Shown here one piece after another: positions 54,598 through 64,000 of a stretch of 64,000 bases of DNA. Each line of letters begins with the position of its first letter. The first letter of the stretch is position 1. The stretch is taken from positions 1 through 64,000 of the forward strand of contig PHGD01000009.1 of the NCBI GenBank assembly GCA_011090425.1. Reading direction: 5' to 3'. A program made the position numbers and the translations under genes. The notes under the pieces were generated by a model that was not told the DNA's origin, made no database searches, and saw only the letters and a list, made by a program, of their open reading frames with translations. This DNA comes from Nitrospira sp. LK70. Its GTDB lineage: Bacteria; Nitrospirota; Nitrospiria; Nitrospirales; Nitrospiraceae.

Positions 54598-54676
54598 CCT
54601 TTGTGGAGCTCGGAGCGACTAGATGAGGGGAGGCTTCTTGGTCATTTCCCCGACGCGAGATGGCCTCATGAGCCAC

Positions 54677-54703
54677 ATTGTCGATCTGGGGGGTGCCGAC
54701 AAT
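54677..54703. promoter_or_regulatory. Inverted repeat before the ECF sigma gene
   Basis: ATTGTCG (54677-54683) and CGACAAT (54697-54703) are exact inverses with a 13-base centre, ending 19 bases before ATG 54723. It is a candidate operator or leader hairpin for the sigma factor operon. Confidence 0.35.
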
Positions 54704-54722
54704 TTAGGGAATCCACCTGCTG

Positions 54723-55310
54723 ATGGCCGACGGCTCGTCATTCAAACCTTCGTCGGATGAAAAGAGCCTCCTCCGACGCATCGGCCAGGGAGAAACCGAA
54801 CGATTTGCCGAGCTGATCGGTCGGTATCAACAGCATGTCACCCGCATCGTAGGCCGACGGGTACCAGCCGATCATGTCAAAGAAGTTGTCCACGATGTCT
54901 TCGTCAGAGCGTACTTTAGTCTGGCGCATTTTTCGGAGTCGGTAGGCTTCGATCATTGGCTTGCTGGTATTGCCGTCCGAACCTGTTACGATTTCTGGAG
55001 GGCAAGGAAACGGAAGGAAGTCCCGGTCAGCGGCTTGGCTGACGAGCACCACCGTTGGATTGAGCAGATGCTGGTTGCACAATCTGACGACGAGTTCCGT
55101 GATCAGGTGCGGAAACGAGAGGCGGTGGAGGTCTTGGAATGGGCGCTCAAACAATTATCGCCGGAGAATCGAGCCGTTCTGACTTTGGTGCATCTCGAAG
55201 GCCGCTCGGTACGTGAGGCGGCACAGTTATTGGGGTGGAGTGTGGTCAATGTCAAAGTTCGAGCGCATCGTGCCAGACAAGTGGTGCGCAAACTTCTTGC
55301 CGACACTTGA
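54723..55310 (+). CDS. ECF-type RNA polymerase sigma factor
   Basis: Encodes 195 residues. Region 2 is ETERFAELIGRYQQHVTRIVGR, then VKEVVHDVFVRAYFSLAHF and FDHWLAGIAVRTCYDFWRARKR. Region 4 is LSPENRAVLTLVHLEGRSVREAAQLLGWSVVNVKVRAHRAR. It belongs to the RpoE-like group. It is followed by a small membrane protein and a periplasmic sensor-like protein, then an RND pump, so it most likely controls that pump. Its ATG overlaps no other gene. Confidence 0.93.
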   Translation: MADGSSFKPSSDEKSLLRRIGQGETERFAELIGRYQQHVTRIVGRRVPADHVKEVVHDVFVRAYFSLAHFSESVGFDHWLAGIAVRTCYDFWRARKRKEVPVSGLADEHHRWIEQMLVAQSDDEFRDQVRKREAVEVLEWALKQLSPENRAVLTLVHLEGRSVREAAQLLGWSVVNVKVRAHRARQVVRKLLADT

Positions 55311-55440
55311 AAGGGACGGCAACCATGTGCTCGCGTTGCTCGCCGAACGAGAACACCTTGAAGATTTTCGGAGTCCAGTCAGGAGAACCACAGGGCTTGT
55401 TAACCGGACCGTTGGTCTACAGTTGGGGAGGGAGCACGCC

Positions 55441-55755
55441 ATGCAAGACGACGAATTCCTAAGACTCGAGCGCGCGTTGAGGGAAGTGTATTGCTCACAG
55501 TCAGAACCCTCCTCCGATTCTGCTGAAGTGACGCAGGACGTGATGAGGCACATTCGTCAATTGACGAGCAGCAAAAGCATTGTGTGGATGCAGTCGGCCG
55601 TCCTTGATCAGCTGGTCTGGCGGACAGCAGTAATCGCGGCTGCGGTCGTGATGATTGGGACGATCCTCAGCATGGACACATTCCGGACGACTGCGGGGGA
55701 GAGCGGAGTACTGCTGGCAGACGAGTTTGAATCGCCCCCCTTACTTGGAGAGTAG
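55441..55755 (+). CDS. Small membrane protein, candidate anti-sigma factor
   Basis: Encodes 104 residues: an N-terminal cytosolic helix region (QDDEFLRLERALREVYCSQ and SAEVTQDVMRHIRQL), one membrane helix (AVIAAAVVMIGTIL, about 63-80) and a short outer tail. There is no zinc-type anti-sigma motif (HxxxCxxC), so the call rests on size, topology and its place after the sigma gene, like CnrY. GGGAGGGAG before ATG 55441 fixes the start; the frame upstream overlaps the sigma gene. Confidence 0.65.
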   Translation: MQDDEFLRLERALREVYCSQSEPSSDSAEVTQDVMRHIRQLTSSKSIVWMQSAVLDQLVWRTAVIAAAVVMIGTILSMDTFRTTAGESGVLLADEFESPPLLGE

Positions 55756-55776
55756 TGGTCAGGAAGGAGAGGAACC

Positions 55777-56193
55777 ATGTCACGACTCAAACTATGGGTT
55801 GGCATGATCGTCCTATTTGGCGCAGGGGTGGCGACCGGTAGCGTCGGAACCTCCCTTTACGCGGATGCCGAACGGATGCATCGGGGAGAGAGGGGCCCGG
55901 CCGCCCAGCACGAACGGATCATGAAACGTCTCACGCAGGGATTGTCGCTCACGACCCAACAGCAACTGGAGATCGAGCCGATCGTCGGTCGGGCTCACGT
56001 CGCAATTCTCGATCTGCGGTTTTCGCATCAAGGGGAAATTGAACAGATCTTGAGCGAGGGGATGGCGGACATAAAAGGGAAGCTGTCTACGGAGCAGCAA
56101 TCGGAACTGGACAAGATGTATGCGGGACTGCAACAGCGTTGGCAACTTTTACATGACTATCTGGATGCTCACAAAAAGGGCACAATGCCCTAG
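55777..56193 (+). CDS. Periplasmic CpxP/CnrX-like stress or metal sensor
   Basis: Encodes 138 residues with an N-terminal membrane segment or signal ([21 protein letters not shown]) and a helical periplasmic part with [38 protein letters not shown] and [16 protein letters not shown]. This is the LTxxQ-type helical hairpin pattern of CpxP, Spy and CnrX. His in [12 protein letters not shown] and QHERIM could bind metal. It probably relieves the anti-sigma factor. Confidence 0.72.
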   Translation: MSRLKLWVGMIVLFGAGVATGSVGTSLYADAERMHRGERGPAAQHERIMKRLTQGLSLTTQQQLEIEPIVGRAHVAILDLRFSHQGEIEQILSEGMADIKGKLSTEQQSELDKMYAGLQQRWQLLHDYLDAHKKGTMP

Positions 56194-56204
56194 CAGGCAG
56201 CGGC

Positions 56205-57434
56205 ATGGCTGAATCGATTCGCTTTGCGACCACACTGAAACGTTGGGTGCTGGGGTTGTCAGCTGCCTGTCTCCTTGCGTTGGGAGGGTATGCACTCTTG
56301 GCGAAGTCAGGTGAGAATCCGTCGCGTGCCGGTCAGGCATCAGGAGGATCACGCGCATTTCCGGTGGTGGTGGCAGCGGTAAAAACAGGCGACATCGGTA
56401 TCTATCTCAACGGACTCGGGTCGGTTGTGCCGTTGAATACCGTCAATGTGAGGAGCCGGGTCGATGGGCAACTCATGAAGGTGCTGTTTCAGGAAGGACA
56501 GATCGTTCGGAAGGGCGACCTCTTGGCGGAGATCGACCCCCGACCGTTCGAAGTGCAATTGCTCCAGGCTGAGGGACAGATGGCTCGCGACCTGGCGCAA
56601 TTGACCAATGCGCGGCTGGACTGGCAACGATATAAGGGATTGTATGAACAAGGATACGTTCCCAAGCAACAACTGGATACTCAGGATGCCATGGTGCGTC
56701 AGTTGGAAGGGATCGTAAAGGCCGACCAAAGCCAGATCGACAATGCCAAATTGCAACTGAGCTATAGCCGCATCACCGCATCCATCAGCGGGCGGGTGGG
56801 CTTGCGTCTGGTGGATCCCGGCAACATGGTCCACGCCAACGACAACAATGGCCTGCTGGTCATCACACAGCTCATGCCGATCGGGGTCGTCTTTGCCATT
56901 CCGGAGGATAATTTGCCTGGAGTTTTGGAACGACTCAAAGCGGGCGAACAACTGACTGTCGACGCGTTCGACCGGGAGCAGAAGAAGAAACTGGCCACCG
57001 GCGTTCTCCTGACGGTCGACAACCAGATCGATCCGAACACCGGCACCGTACGACTCAAGGCGGTATTTTCGAACGAGGACGGCGCCTTGTTCCCGAATCA
57101 GTTTGTCAACGCTCGCCTGTTGTTGGAAGTGAAACATGGCGTCACGATCGTGCCATCCGTCGCCGTTCAACGGGGAGCAAGAGGCACCTTTGTCTATGTC
57201 GTGAATAACGACTGGACAGTGGCTGTACGGACCGTTGCGGTCGGTGCATCTCAAGGCGAGGACGCATCGATTACCTCCGGTCTCTCGCCCGATGAATTGG
57301 TTGTGGTGGACGGCACCGAAAAACTCCGCGAAGGCAGCAAGGTCGAAGTGCGGAACCAGAACGGGCAGCCTGTCAAAGGCCCCGACGCCCTGCCATCCGG
57401 ATCCGAGATGCCGCAGCAAGGCGCCGGATCGTGA
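56205..57434 (+). CDS. mdtA: RND efflux periplasmic adaptor, MdtA-like
   Basis: Encodes 409 residues. An N-terminal membrane anchor ([17 protein letters not shown]) is followed by a biotinyl-lipoyl half-motif ([38 protein letters not shown]), an alpha-hairpin, and beta-barrel parts ([31 protein letters not shown]). Such adaptors link the inner-membrane pump to a TolC-type channel, which is not seen in the window. It starts 11 bases after the sensor gene and overlaps the pump gene. Confidence 0.9.
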   Translation: MAESIRFATTLKRWVLGLSAACLLALGGYALLAKSGENPSRAGQASGGSRAFPVVVAAVKTGDIGIYLNGLGSVVPLNTVNVRSRVDGQLMKVLFQEGQIVRKGDLLAEIDPRPFEVQLLQAEGQMARDLAQLTNARLDWQRYKGLYEQGYVPKQQLDTQDAMVRQLEGIVKADQSQIDNAKLQLSYSRITASISGRVGLRLVDPGNMVHANDNNGLLVITQLMPIGVVFAIPEDNLPGVLERLKAGEQLTVDAFDREQKKKLATGVLLTVDNQIDPNTGTVRLKAVFSNEDGALFPNQFVNARLLLEVKHGVTIVPSVAVQRGARGTFVYVVNNDWTVAVRTVAVGASQGEDASITSGLSPDELVVVDGTEKLREGSKVEVRNQNGQPVKGPDALPSGSEMPQQGAGS

Positions 57435-60400
57435 ATCCGTCCCGGCTCTTCATCATGCGGCCTGTGGCGACCGCCTTATCGATGGTTGCCATTCTCCTGG
57501 CTGGAGTGCTCGCCTATCGTCAGCTGTCGGTTTCGGCCCTTCCCCAGATCGATTACCCCACGATACAGGTGTCGACCTTTTATCCGGGTGCCAGCCCTGA
57601 CGTCATGGCATCGTCTGTGACCGCCCCGCTTGAACGACAGTTCGGGCAGATGCCTGGTCTGAGTCAGATGACCTCAACAAGTTCGAACGGCTGTTCGGTG
57701 GTGACGCTGCAATTCAGTCTCGATCTGAGCTTAGACGTAGCTGAGCAACAGGTGCAGGCAGGGATCAATGCCGCCTCCACATTCCTCCCGCGTGATCTTC
57801 CGAACCCGCCGATTTATAATAAGGTCAATCCGGCCGATGCGCCGATCCTGACCCTGGCGCTGACGTCAAGTACGTTGCCGTTGCCTCAGGTCCAGGACCT
57901 GGCCGAAACCCGGCTCGCCCAGAAAATATCCCAGCTCTCCGGCGTGGGGCTCGTCAGCATCAGCGGTGGCCAGCGACCGGCCGTGCGTATCCGGGCGAAT
58001 CCCCGAGCCCTGTCGGCCTACGGACTGACGTTGGAGGATCTGCGCATGACCGTGGCTGCAGCCAACGTCAATCAGGCCAAAGGCTCATTCCACGGACCGC
58101 GGAGAGCCTCCATCATCAACGCGACCGATCAGTTGCTGTCGAGCCGCGAGTACCGGCCGCTGATCGTCGTCTACCGCAACGGCGCGCCGGTCCACTTATC
58201 AGACGTTGCCGACGTCGCCGACGACGTGGAAAACGTCAGGCTGGCGGCCTGGATGAATGAGACGCCGGCCGTCCTCGTCAGTATCCAACGGCAACCGGGA
58301 GCCAATGTCATTGAAGTGGCGGACCGCATCAAGAAGATCCTGCCGCAACTTCAGAGCGCGTTGCCGTCCTCCGTGCAGGTTACGATGTTGACCGATAGGA
58401 CCACCTCTATCCGGGCATCCGTCCGCGACGTGCAGTTCGAGCTCATGCTTGCCGTTGCCCTCGTGATCATGGTCATTTTTCTTTTTCTTCGCACCCTGTC
58501 GGCTACGGCCATCCCTGCCGTGGCGGTTCCATTGTCGCTTGTGGGCACCTTCGGTGCGATGTACCTGATGGGGTTCAGCCTCAACAACCTGACCTTGATG
58601 GCGCTCACGATTTCGACCGGTTTCGTCGTTGACGACGCCATCGTCATGATCGAAAACATCTCGCGATACATTGAGCGAGGTGAGTCACCGTTTCAGGCAG
58701 CGCTCAAAGGATCGGAACAGATTGCGTTCACGATTCTCTCACTGTCCATCTCGCTCATCGCGGTGTTGATCCCGCTTCTATTCATGGGCGATGTGGTGGG
58801 ACGCTTGTTTAGAGAATTTGCCGTCACGCTGAGTATCACGATCCTGATTTCGGCCGTCGTCTCGCTCACGGTGACACCGATGATGTGTGCCCGATTGCTG
58901 CGCCACCGCCGTGCGGCGGAACAGGGAGCCTTCTACCGCCGGACGCAACGGGTGTTCGATCGCACCATCGAAGCCTACGGGAGGACGCTCCGATGGGTAC
59001 TGAACCATCAGTCCGCCACGCTGGCAGTGGCGGTCGGGATGCTCCTGGTCACGATCGTGCTGTATATCGTCGTTCCCAAGGGCTTCTTCCCTGTGCAGGA
59101 CACGGGGGCTATCCTGGGCATTTCCGAAGCGGCCCAGTCGATCTCATTCACCGCCATGGCCGAACGCCAGCAGGCGCTGGCCCGCGCCGTCCTTACCGAT
59201 CCGGCCGTGGCCGGCCTGTCTTCCTTCATCGGTGTGGATGGGATCAACACGACGCTCAACAGCGGACGGATCCAGATCAACCTGAAGCCCTTTGCTGAGC
59301 GTAAGATCAGCGTGCAGGACGTGATTGTTCGATTACAAGATCATGTAGGGAAAGTGGACGGCATCACCTTGTTCCTGCAGCCGATGCAGGATCTGACCGT
59401 CGAAGATCGTGTCAGCCGGACCCAATATCAATATACGTTGGAAGACGCGGATCCGGAGGAATTGAATCGATGGGCTCCCACGCTGGTCGAGGCGCTGCAG
59501 GCCTTGCCGGAATTGCGCGACGTGGGCAGCGACCAACAGGACAAGGGGCTCGCGTCCCTCTTGGTCATCGATCGCAGTACCGCCTCTCGGCTCGGCATCA
59601 CCCCTCAACTGATCGTCGACACCCTCTATGACGCGTTCGGGCAACGACAGGTCTCCACAATGTTCACCCAGCTGAACCAGTATCGCGTCGTGCTCGAAGT
59701 GATGCCGGAATTCCAGAACGGCCCGCAGGCTCTCCAGTTTCTCGACATCCGGTCGTGGACCGGAGGGCAGGTTCCGCTGAACGTGTTTACCCAGTTCTCC
59801 GAAACGACAGCCCCGCTGGCGATCAGCCGTCAGGGGCAGTTTCCCGCCGTCACTCTGTCATTCAATCTGGCCCCAGGAGCCTCTCTCGGTGACGCCATGA
59901 CGGCAATCGAACGAGCGACGCAAGTGATCGGGATGCCGGCCAGCATCCGGGGGAGTTTTCAAGGCACCGCCCAGGCGTTCCAATCATCATTGGCGAATGA
60001 AACATGGCTGATACTCGCGGCGCTCGTCACCGTCTACATTGTGCTCGGGATTCTGTACGAGAGCTACATTCACCCGCTGACGATTCTGTCCACGCTGCCA
60101 TCGGCGGGGGTCGGCGCACTGTTGGCGTTGATGCTCTTCCAAATCGAATTCAGTGTGATCGCGCTGATCGGGATCATTCTCTTGATCGGGATCGTGAAAA
60201 AGAACGCGATCATGATGATCGACTTTGCGCTCGACGCGGAACGCAAAGAAGGAAAACCGCCGGTAGAGGCGATCTACGAGGCTTGTCTGTTACGTTTCCG
60301 GCCGATCATGATGACGACGATGGCCGCTCTGCTGGGAGCGCTGCCGCTGGCCATCGGTTCCGGAGTCGGATCCGAACTACGGCATCCGCTCGGAATCGCC

Positions 60401-60547
60401 ATCATCGGCGGGCTCGTACTGAGCCAGGCTCTGACGCTGTACACAACGCCGGTCGTCTATCTTGCGTTCGACCGGCTGGCGCGCCGTCTCCGTTCGCAGC
60501 AGGCTTCGACACTCAGGACGGAAGCGGTGACTCCCGGTACGCGATGA
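57431..60547 (+). CDS. mdtB: RND efflux transporter, MdtB-like
   Basis: Encodes 1038 residues with the 12-helix RND plan: [20 protein letters not shown] at the start, the TM4 motif [14 protein letters not shown] with two Asp of the proton relay, and the C-terminal [20 protein letters not shown] with a Lys. It is a drug/metabolite pump that probably forms heterotrimers with the following paralogue. GTG 57431 overlaps the adaptor stop. Confidence 0.92.
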   Translation: MNPSRLFIMRPVATALSMVAILLAGVLAYRQLSVSALPQIDYPTIQVSTFYPGASPDVMASSVTAPLERQFGQMPGLSQMTSTSSNGCSVVTLQFSLDLSLDVAEQQVQAGINAASTFLPRDLPNPPIYNKVNPADAPILTLALTSSTLPLPQVQDLAETRLAQKISQLSGVGLVSISGGQRPAVRIRANPRALSAYGLTLEDLRMTVAAANVNQAKGSFHGPRRASIINATDQLLSSREYRPLIVVYRNGAPVHLSDVADVADDVENVRLAAWMNETPAVLVSIQRQPGANVIEVADRIKKILPQLQSALPSSVQVTMLTDRTTSIRASVRDVQFELMLAVALVIMVIFLFLRTLSATAIPAVAVPLSLVGTFGAMYLMGFSLNNLTLMALTISTGFVVDDAIVMIENISRYIERGESPFQAALKGSEQIAFTILSLSISLIAVLIPLLFMGDVVGRLFREFAVTLSITILISAVVSLTVTPMMCARLLRHRRAAEQGAFYRRTQRVFDRTIEAYGRTLRWVLNHQSATLAVAVGMLLVTIVLYIVVPKGFFPVQDTGAILGISEAAQSISFTAMAERQQALARAVLTDPAVAGLSSFIGVDGINTTLNSGRIQINLKPFAERKISVQDVIVRLQDHVGKVDGITLFLQPMQDLTVEDRVSRTQYQYTLEDADPEELNRWAPTLVEALQALPELRDVGSDQQDKGLASLLVIDRSTASRLGITPQLIVDTLYDAFGQRQVSTMFTQLNQYRVVLEVMPEFQNGPQALQFLDIRSWTGGQVPLNVFTQFSETTAPLAISRQGQFPAVTLSFNLAPGASLGDAMTAIERATQVIGMPASIRGSFQGTAQAFQSSLANETWLILAALVTVYIVLGILYESYIHPLTILSTLPSAGVGALLALMLFQIEFSVIALIGIILLIGIVKKNAIMMIDFALDAERKEGKPPVEAIYEACLLRFRPIMMTTMAALLGALPLAIGSGVGSELRHPLGIAIIGGLVLSQALTLYTTPVVYLAFDRLARRLRSQQASTLRTEAVTPGTR

Positions 60548-63500
60548 ATATCTCTGCGCCATTCATCCGGCGCCCGGTGGCCACAACCTTGCTGACCGTC
60601 GGCGTGACCCTCATCGGCCTCGTGGCGTTCCGGTTCCTTCCTGTCGCTGCTCTACCGCAGGTGGAGTTCCCGACGATCAACGTGTCGGCCGGGCTGCCGG
60701 GCGCGAGCCCTGAAACGATGGCGACTTCGGTCGCGGCACCGCTTGAACACCAGTTCACGCGTATCGCCGGCGTAACGGAGATGACCTCCACCAGCATGCT
60801 CGGCTCCTCGAATATCACGCTGCAGTTCGAGCTGAGCCGCGATATCGACGGCGCTGCGCGCGATGTTCAAGCGGCGATCATGGCGGCGCGCAGCGATCTG
60901 CCCGCCAACCTCCCGAGCCGGCCTACGTATCGCAAGATCAATCCGGCCGATGCGCCGATTCTCATCCTGTCCTTGACCTCAGAGATCGTGAGTCGCGGTC
61001 GGATGTACGATGTCGCTTCCAGTGTCCTTCAGCAAAAACTGTCGCAGATCGACGGTGTGGGTCAGGTCTATGTGGGAGGAGGCTCGCTGCCCGCCGTGCG
61101 CGTCGACCTCAACCCGACGGCGCTCCACAAGTACGGGATCGGACTGGGCGACGTCCGCCGGATGTTGAGCGAAACGAACGTGAATCTCCCCAAAGGTCAG
61201 CTCTCCGATGGGAAACGGACATGGGAAATCCGGACGAATGACCAGCTCCACGAGGCCGAAGATTATCTGCCGCTGATCGTGAGTTATCGCGAAGGGAGAG
61301 CCGTGCGACTCTCGGACATCGCCACCGTAGAACACTCGGTCGAGGATCTGCGGACCATGGGTGTGGCGAACGGGACGCCGGCGGTGCTCATTATTATCAG
61401 CCGACAGCCAGGAGCGAATATTATCGAAACTGTCGACCGAGTGAAGGCCATGCTTCCGCGACTGGAAGCGTCCATTCCCGGAACGATGACACTCTCGGTC
61501 ATGGGCGATCGCACGCCGGCCATCCGCGCCTCCTTGCATGACGTCGAACGGACGCTGGCGATCTCTGTGCTCCTCGTGATCCTGGTGGTGTTCCTGTTTC
61601 TCAGAGACGTCCGTGCCACGCTCATTCCCTGTGTAGCCGTCCCCGTCTCGCTGATCAGCACGTTCGGGGTGATGTATCTCCTCGGGTACAGCCTCGACAA
61701 CCTGTCACTGATGGCGCTCACGATCGCGACCGGATTTGTGGTAGACGACGCGATCGTCGTCCTGGAAAACATCAGCCGATATCGTGAGCAGGGCATAGCT
61801 CCCATGGAGGCAGCTCTGCGTGGTGCGCGGGAAATCACGTTTACCGTCCTGTCGATGACGTTATCGTTGGTCGCCGTCTTCGTCCCCATCCTCTTCATGG
61901 GTGGGATGATGGGTCGGCTGTTCCGAGAATTTGCCGTCACCCTCTCGGTGGCGATTCTCGTTTCGCTCGTCCTATCGCTCACCACGACGCCCATGATGTG
62001 CGCGAGGGTGCTAAGGTCCGACCAGGGACAATCTCACGGGTGGTGCTACCGCCTGAGCGCGCAGTTTTTTGAAGGGATGCGCGCCGGGTACGCCCGGAGT
62101 CTTTCTTGGGTTCTCCGCCATCCGCGCGGAATGCTCGCCTTCACGCTGACCACCATGGCCTTGAGCCTGTATCTCTACACTGTCATTCCCAAAGGGTTTT
62201 TTCCGCAGCAGGACACCGGTCGCATGTTCGGGTTCATTCAGGCGGCACAAGACATTTCGTTCCAAGCCATGCGTGAGAAGCTGACCGAAGTTGTGGACAT
62301 CATCAAGAGCGATCCAGCAGTAGAAATAGTGACTGGATTCAGCGGCGGAAGCGGTGGCACGAATTCAGGTCGCATGTACATTACGTTAAAACCGTTTCAG
62401 GAGCGGCAGGTCAGCGTGGACCATGTTATCGCGCGTTTGCGTCCCAAGCTGGCCCAGGTGCCTGGCGCGCCGACGGTGTTGCAGGCGATTCAGGATCTGC
62501 GCATCGGGGGTCGGGTAAGTAGCGCGCAATACCAATATACCCTTCAAAGCGTGGACCTCGCCGAGTTGAACACATGGGCGCCCAGAGTCGAGCGTCGGCT
62601 TCGGACGCTCAACGAAATTGTGGATGTCAATAGCGATCAGCAAGACAAGGGGCTGCAGTCGCTGGTCGTGTTCGACCGGAGCACCGCTTCTCGACTCGGG
62701 CTCAGCCCCCAGCTCATCGACGACACATTGTACGATGCGTTCGGCCAGCGCCAGGTTTCCATCCTGTATACGGCGCTGAACCAGTATCACGTCGTGATGG
62801 AAGTGGCGCCGCCATACTGGCAGAACCCGTCCACGCTTCAGGAGATCTATGTGCGGTCTCAGACGGGGGGACCGGTACCGCTGAGCGCCGTGACGCGGTT
62901 TGAACCTACGAACACGCTGCTGCTCGTCAACCATCAGGGACAATTTCCCGGTGTGACGCTGTCGTTCAACATGACACCCGGCGTGTCGCTGGGCGAGGCG
63001 GTGGAGGCCATTGAGAGGTCGATGCGGGAGATTGGACTGCCTGCCGGTATTCAGGGCAGTTTTCAGGGGGCAGCCAGAGCGTTTCAAGCATCCGTCGAGA
63101 ATCAACCCTTGCTGATCCTTGCCGCGCTCCTGACGGTCTACATTGTGTTGGGCATTTTGTACGAGAGCTATATCCATCCGCTGACGATCCTTTCCACACT
63201 TCCGTCCGCAGGCGTCGGCGCCTTGCTCGCGCTGCTCCTGTTCAAGACGGAATTGAGCATGATTGCGCTGATCGGCATCATTCTGCTCATCGGTATCGTG
63301 AAGAAAAACGCCATTATGATGATCGACTTCGCCTTGGATGCCGAGCGGAAGGAAGGCGAACAGCCGGAGCAGGCGATTTATCGAGCCTGTTTGCTGCGTT
63401 TCAGGCCGATTATGATGACGACGATGGCGGCCTTGTTCGGCGCCCTGCCCTTGGCCGTCGGAATGGGTGTGGGATCGGAGTTGCGACGTCCACTCGGAAT

Positions 63501-63621
63501 CGCCATCGTGGGCGGCCTGCTCGTCAGCCAGTTGCTCACCCTCTATACGACGCCGGTCGTCTATCTCTATCTCGATCGAATGCGCCTGAGCTTCTTGCGA
63601 ATGTTCCCGTCACGTGCATAG
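60544..63621 (+). CDS. mdtC: RND efflux transporter, MdtC-like
   Basis: Encodes 1025 residues and is a close paralogue of the preceding pump, with the same TM4 motif ([14 protein letters not shown]) and [20 protein letters not shown]. The start [20 protein letters not shown] is standard. ATG 60544 overlaps the mdtB stop; the frame open further upstream lies inside mdtB and is not used. Two pump subunits plus one adaptor is the MdtABC layout. Confidence 0.92.
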   Translation: MNISAPFIRRPVATTLLTVGVTLIGLVAFRFLPVAALPQVEFPTINVSAGLPGASPETMATSVAAPLEHQFTRIAGVTEMTSTSMLGSSNITLQFELSRDIDGAARDVQAAIMAARSDLPANLPSRPTYRKINPADAPILILSLTSEIVSRGRMYDVASSVLQQKLSQIDGVGQVYVGGGSLPAVRVDLNPTALHKYGIGLGDVRRMLSETNVNLPKGQLSDGKRTWEIRTNDQLHEAEDYLPLIVSYREGRAVRLSDIATVEHSVEDLRTMGVANGTPAVLIIISRQPGANIIETVDRVKAMLPRLEASIPGTMTLSVMGDRTPAIRASLHDVERTLAISVLLVILVVFLFLRDVRATLIPCVAVPVSLISTFGVMYLLGYSLDNLSLMALTIATGFVVDDAIVVLENISRYREQGIAPMEAALRGAREITFTVLSMTLSLVAVFVPILFMGGMMGRLFREFAVTLSVAILVSLVLSLTTTPMMCARVLRSDQGQSHGWCYRLSAQFFEGMRAGYARSLSWVLRHPRGMLAFTLTTMALSLYLYTVIPKGFFPQQDTGRMFGFIQAAQDISFQAMREKLTEVVDIIKSDPAVEIVTGFSGGSGGTNSGRMYITLKPFQERQVSVDHVIARLRPKLAQVPGAPTVLQAIQDLRIGGRVSSAQYQYTLQSVDLAELNTWAPRVERRLRTLNEIVDVNSDQQDKGLQSLVVFDRSTASRLGLSPQLIDDTLYDAFGQRQVSILYTALNQYHVVMEVAPPYWQNPSTLQEIYVRSQTGGPVPLSAVTRFEPTNTLLLVNHQGQFPGVTLSFNMTPGVSLGEAVEAIERSMREIGLPAGIQGSFQGAARAFQASVENQPLLILAALLTVYIVLGILYESYIHPLTILSTLPSAGVGALLALLLFKTELSMIALIGIILLIGIVKKNAIMMIDFALDAERKEGEQPEQAIYRACLLRFRPIMMTTMAALFGALPLAVGMGVGSELRRPLGIAIVGGLLVSQLLTLYTTPVVYLYLDRMRLSFLRMFPSRA

Positions 63622-63630
63622 CCCGATCGC

Positions 63631-63668
63631 CTGGAGTTACGACAAGCTTTCCAGCAACTCCAGATCCC
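63631..63668. terminator. Possible terminator hairpin after mdtC
   Basis: CTGGAGTT (63631-63638) pairs with AACTCCAG (63656-63663), with a 17-base loop, followed by ATCCCTTTT. It overlaps the end of the convergent antitoxin gene. The loop is long and the T run short, so termination is only possible. Confidence 0.35.
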
Positions 63669-63837
63669 TTTTGAGCAATTGATTCACCAGATCTGTCACC
63701 GGCTTTCCCTTTCTCTTGGCCAGGCGCTCTAGACGCTTGCGCATAGAAGGGCCTACATAGATGGGTAGGTTCAGTTCCGCTCCCTTTCGGAAGAACTTGC
63801 CTCGAACAGCATTTGAAAAATCGTATTCTCGCTTCAT
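63637..63837 (-). CDS. BrnA-like antitoxin
   Basis: Encodes 66 residues starting MKREYDFSNAVRGKFFRKG, typical of BrnA-like and related CopG-fold antitoxins, then AELNLPIYVGPSMRKRLERLA and KGKPVTDLVNQLLKRDLELL (ribbon-helix-helix). AGGAGAGG lies about 8 bases before the ATG. The toxin partner would be expected beside it but is not on the left, where mdtC lies; it may be beyond the window. 63838-64000 shows no other gene. Confidence 0.75.
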   Translation of the reverse strand: MKREYDFSNAVRGKFFRKGAELNLPIYVGPSMRKRLERLAKRKGKPVTDLVNQLLKRDLELLESLS

Positions 63838-64000
63838 ATCATCCTCTCCTATAATACCTCCTTTCGTTCTTTGTCGGTTTGTGCGCAGAAATGATACGAA
63901 TTGTGGCGCTTATTTCAGGAGATCAATGATTCTGATCTCAGGAGTGATTATCAGGCCACCACGCTCTCGGCGTTTCTACCCTTCACCTGATGATCTTATA

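Noticed and set aside
60004-60543. Long in-frame extension of the second RND pump into the first
   Set aside because: The extension lies entirely inside mdtB in another frame, reads as Arg/His-rich non-protein sequence, and the true start [15 protein letters not shown] is at 60544.

Overview
The window looks like chromosomal DNA of a Gram-negative bacterium of the phylum Nitrospirota, most likely a Nitrospira-like organism. This is an inference. It rests on moderately high GC, an unbroken S10-spc-alpha ribosomal protein cluster, an LPS-export/rpoN/rapZ block, pilMNOPQ, and a GC-rich backbone broken by accessory islands. No rRNA, tRNA or CRISPR array was recognised.

Layout. 1-15952: end of tuf, then rpsJ to rplQ with secY, adk, map, infA and rpoA inside, all on the + strand, closed by a strong hairpin terminator at 15988-16020. 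16118-21004: lptC-lptA-lptB-rpoN-hpf-rapZ. 21081-26264: a MerR-like regulator followed by pilMNOPQ, closed by a second clear terminator. 26511-31681: aroB, nadE, glnB (PII) and glnA. 31716-34978: an adhesin-E-like protein, a CBS-pair protein and an ABC-F ATPase.

34982-43700 is an accessory island. It holds a decayed copy of an XRE regulator gene, an intact IS630-type element with inverted repeats and TA duplications, an AbrB-Doc-XRE toxin-antitoxin operon, and an AT-richer gene for a 1092-residue MACPF pore-forming protein. The MACPF protein has three helical repeats at its N-terminus and three beta-rich repeats at its C-terminus. It is followed by a small secreted cysteine-containing protein and then by a scar of truncated genes: a Fic-type winged-helix tail, a lipoprotein tail and a PIN-domain start.

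43705-47734: a BON protein, an HDOD protein, a truncated GAF tail and a minus-strand operon of four lipoproteins, three of them paralogues. 48071-52100: two divergent genes that together resemble a split GlnE (glutamine synthetase adenylyltransferase); one carries ACT-like regions. They fit functionally with glnB and with glnA, whose Tyr397 adenylylation site is present. 52286-54361: a large lipoprotein with carboxypeptidase-regulatory and putative-Ig domains. 54373-63621: a histidine-kinase stump, an ECF sigma factor, a small membrane protein (candidate anti-sigma), a periplasmic CpxP/CnrX-like protein and an MdtABC-type RND efflux system. This reads as a self-contained envelope or metal stress regulon. 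The window ends with a minus-strand BrnA-like antitoxin.

The best candidate for an undescribed system is the MACPF gene and its small secreted neighbour, next to the toxin-antitoxin operon.
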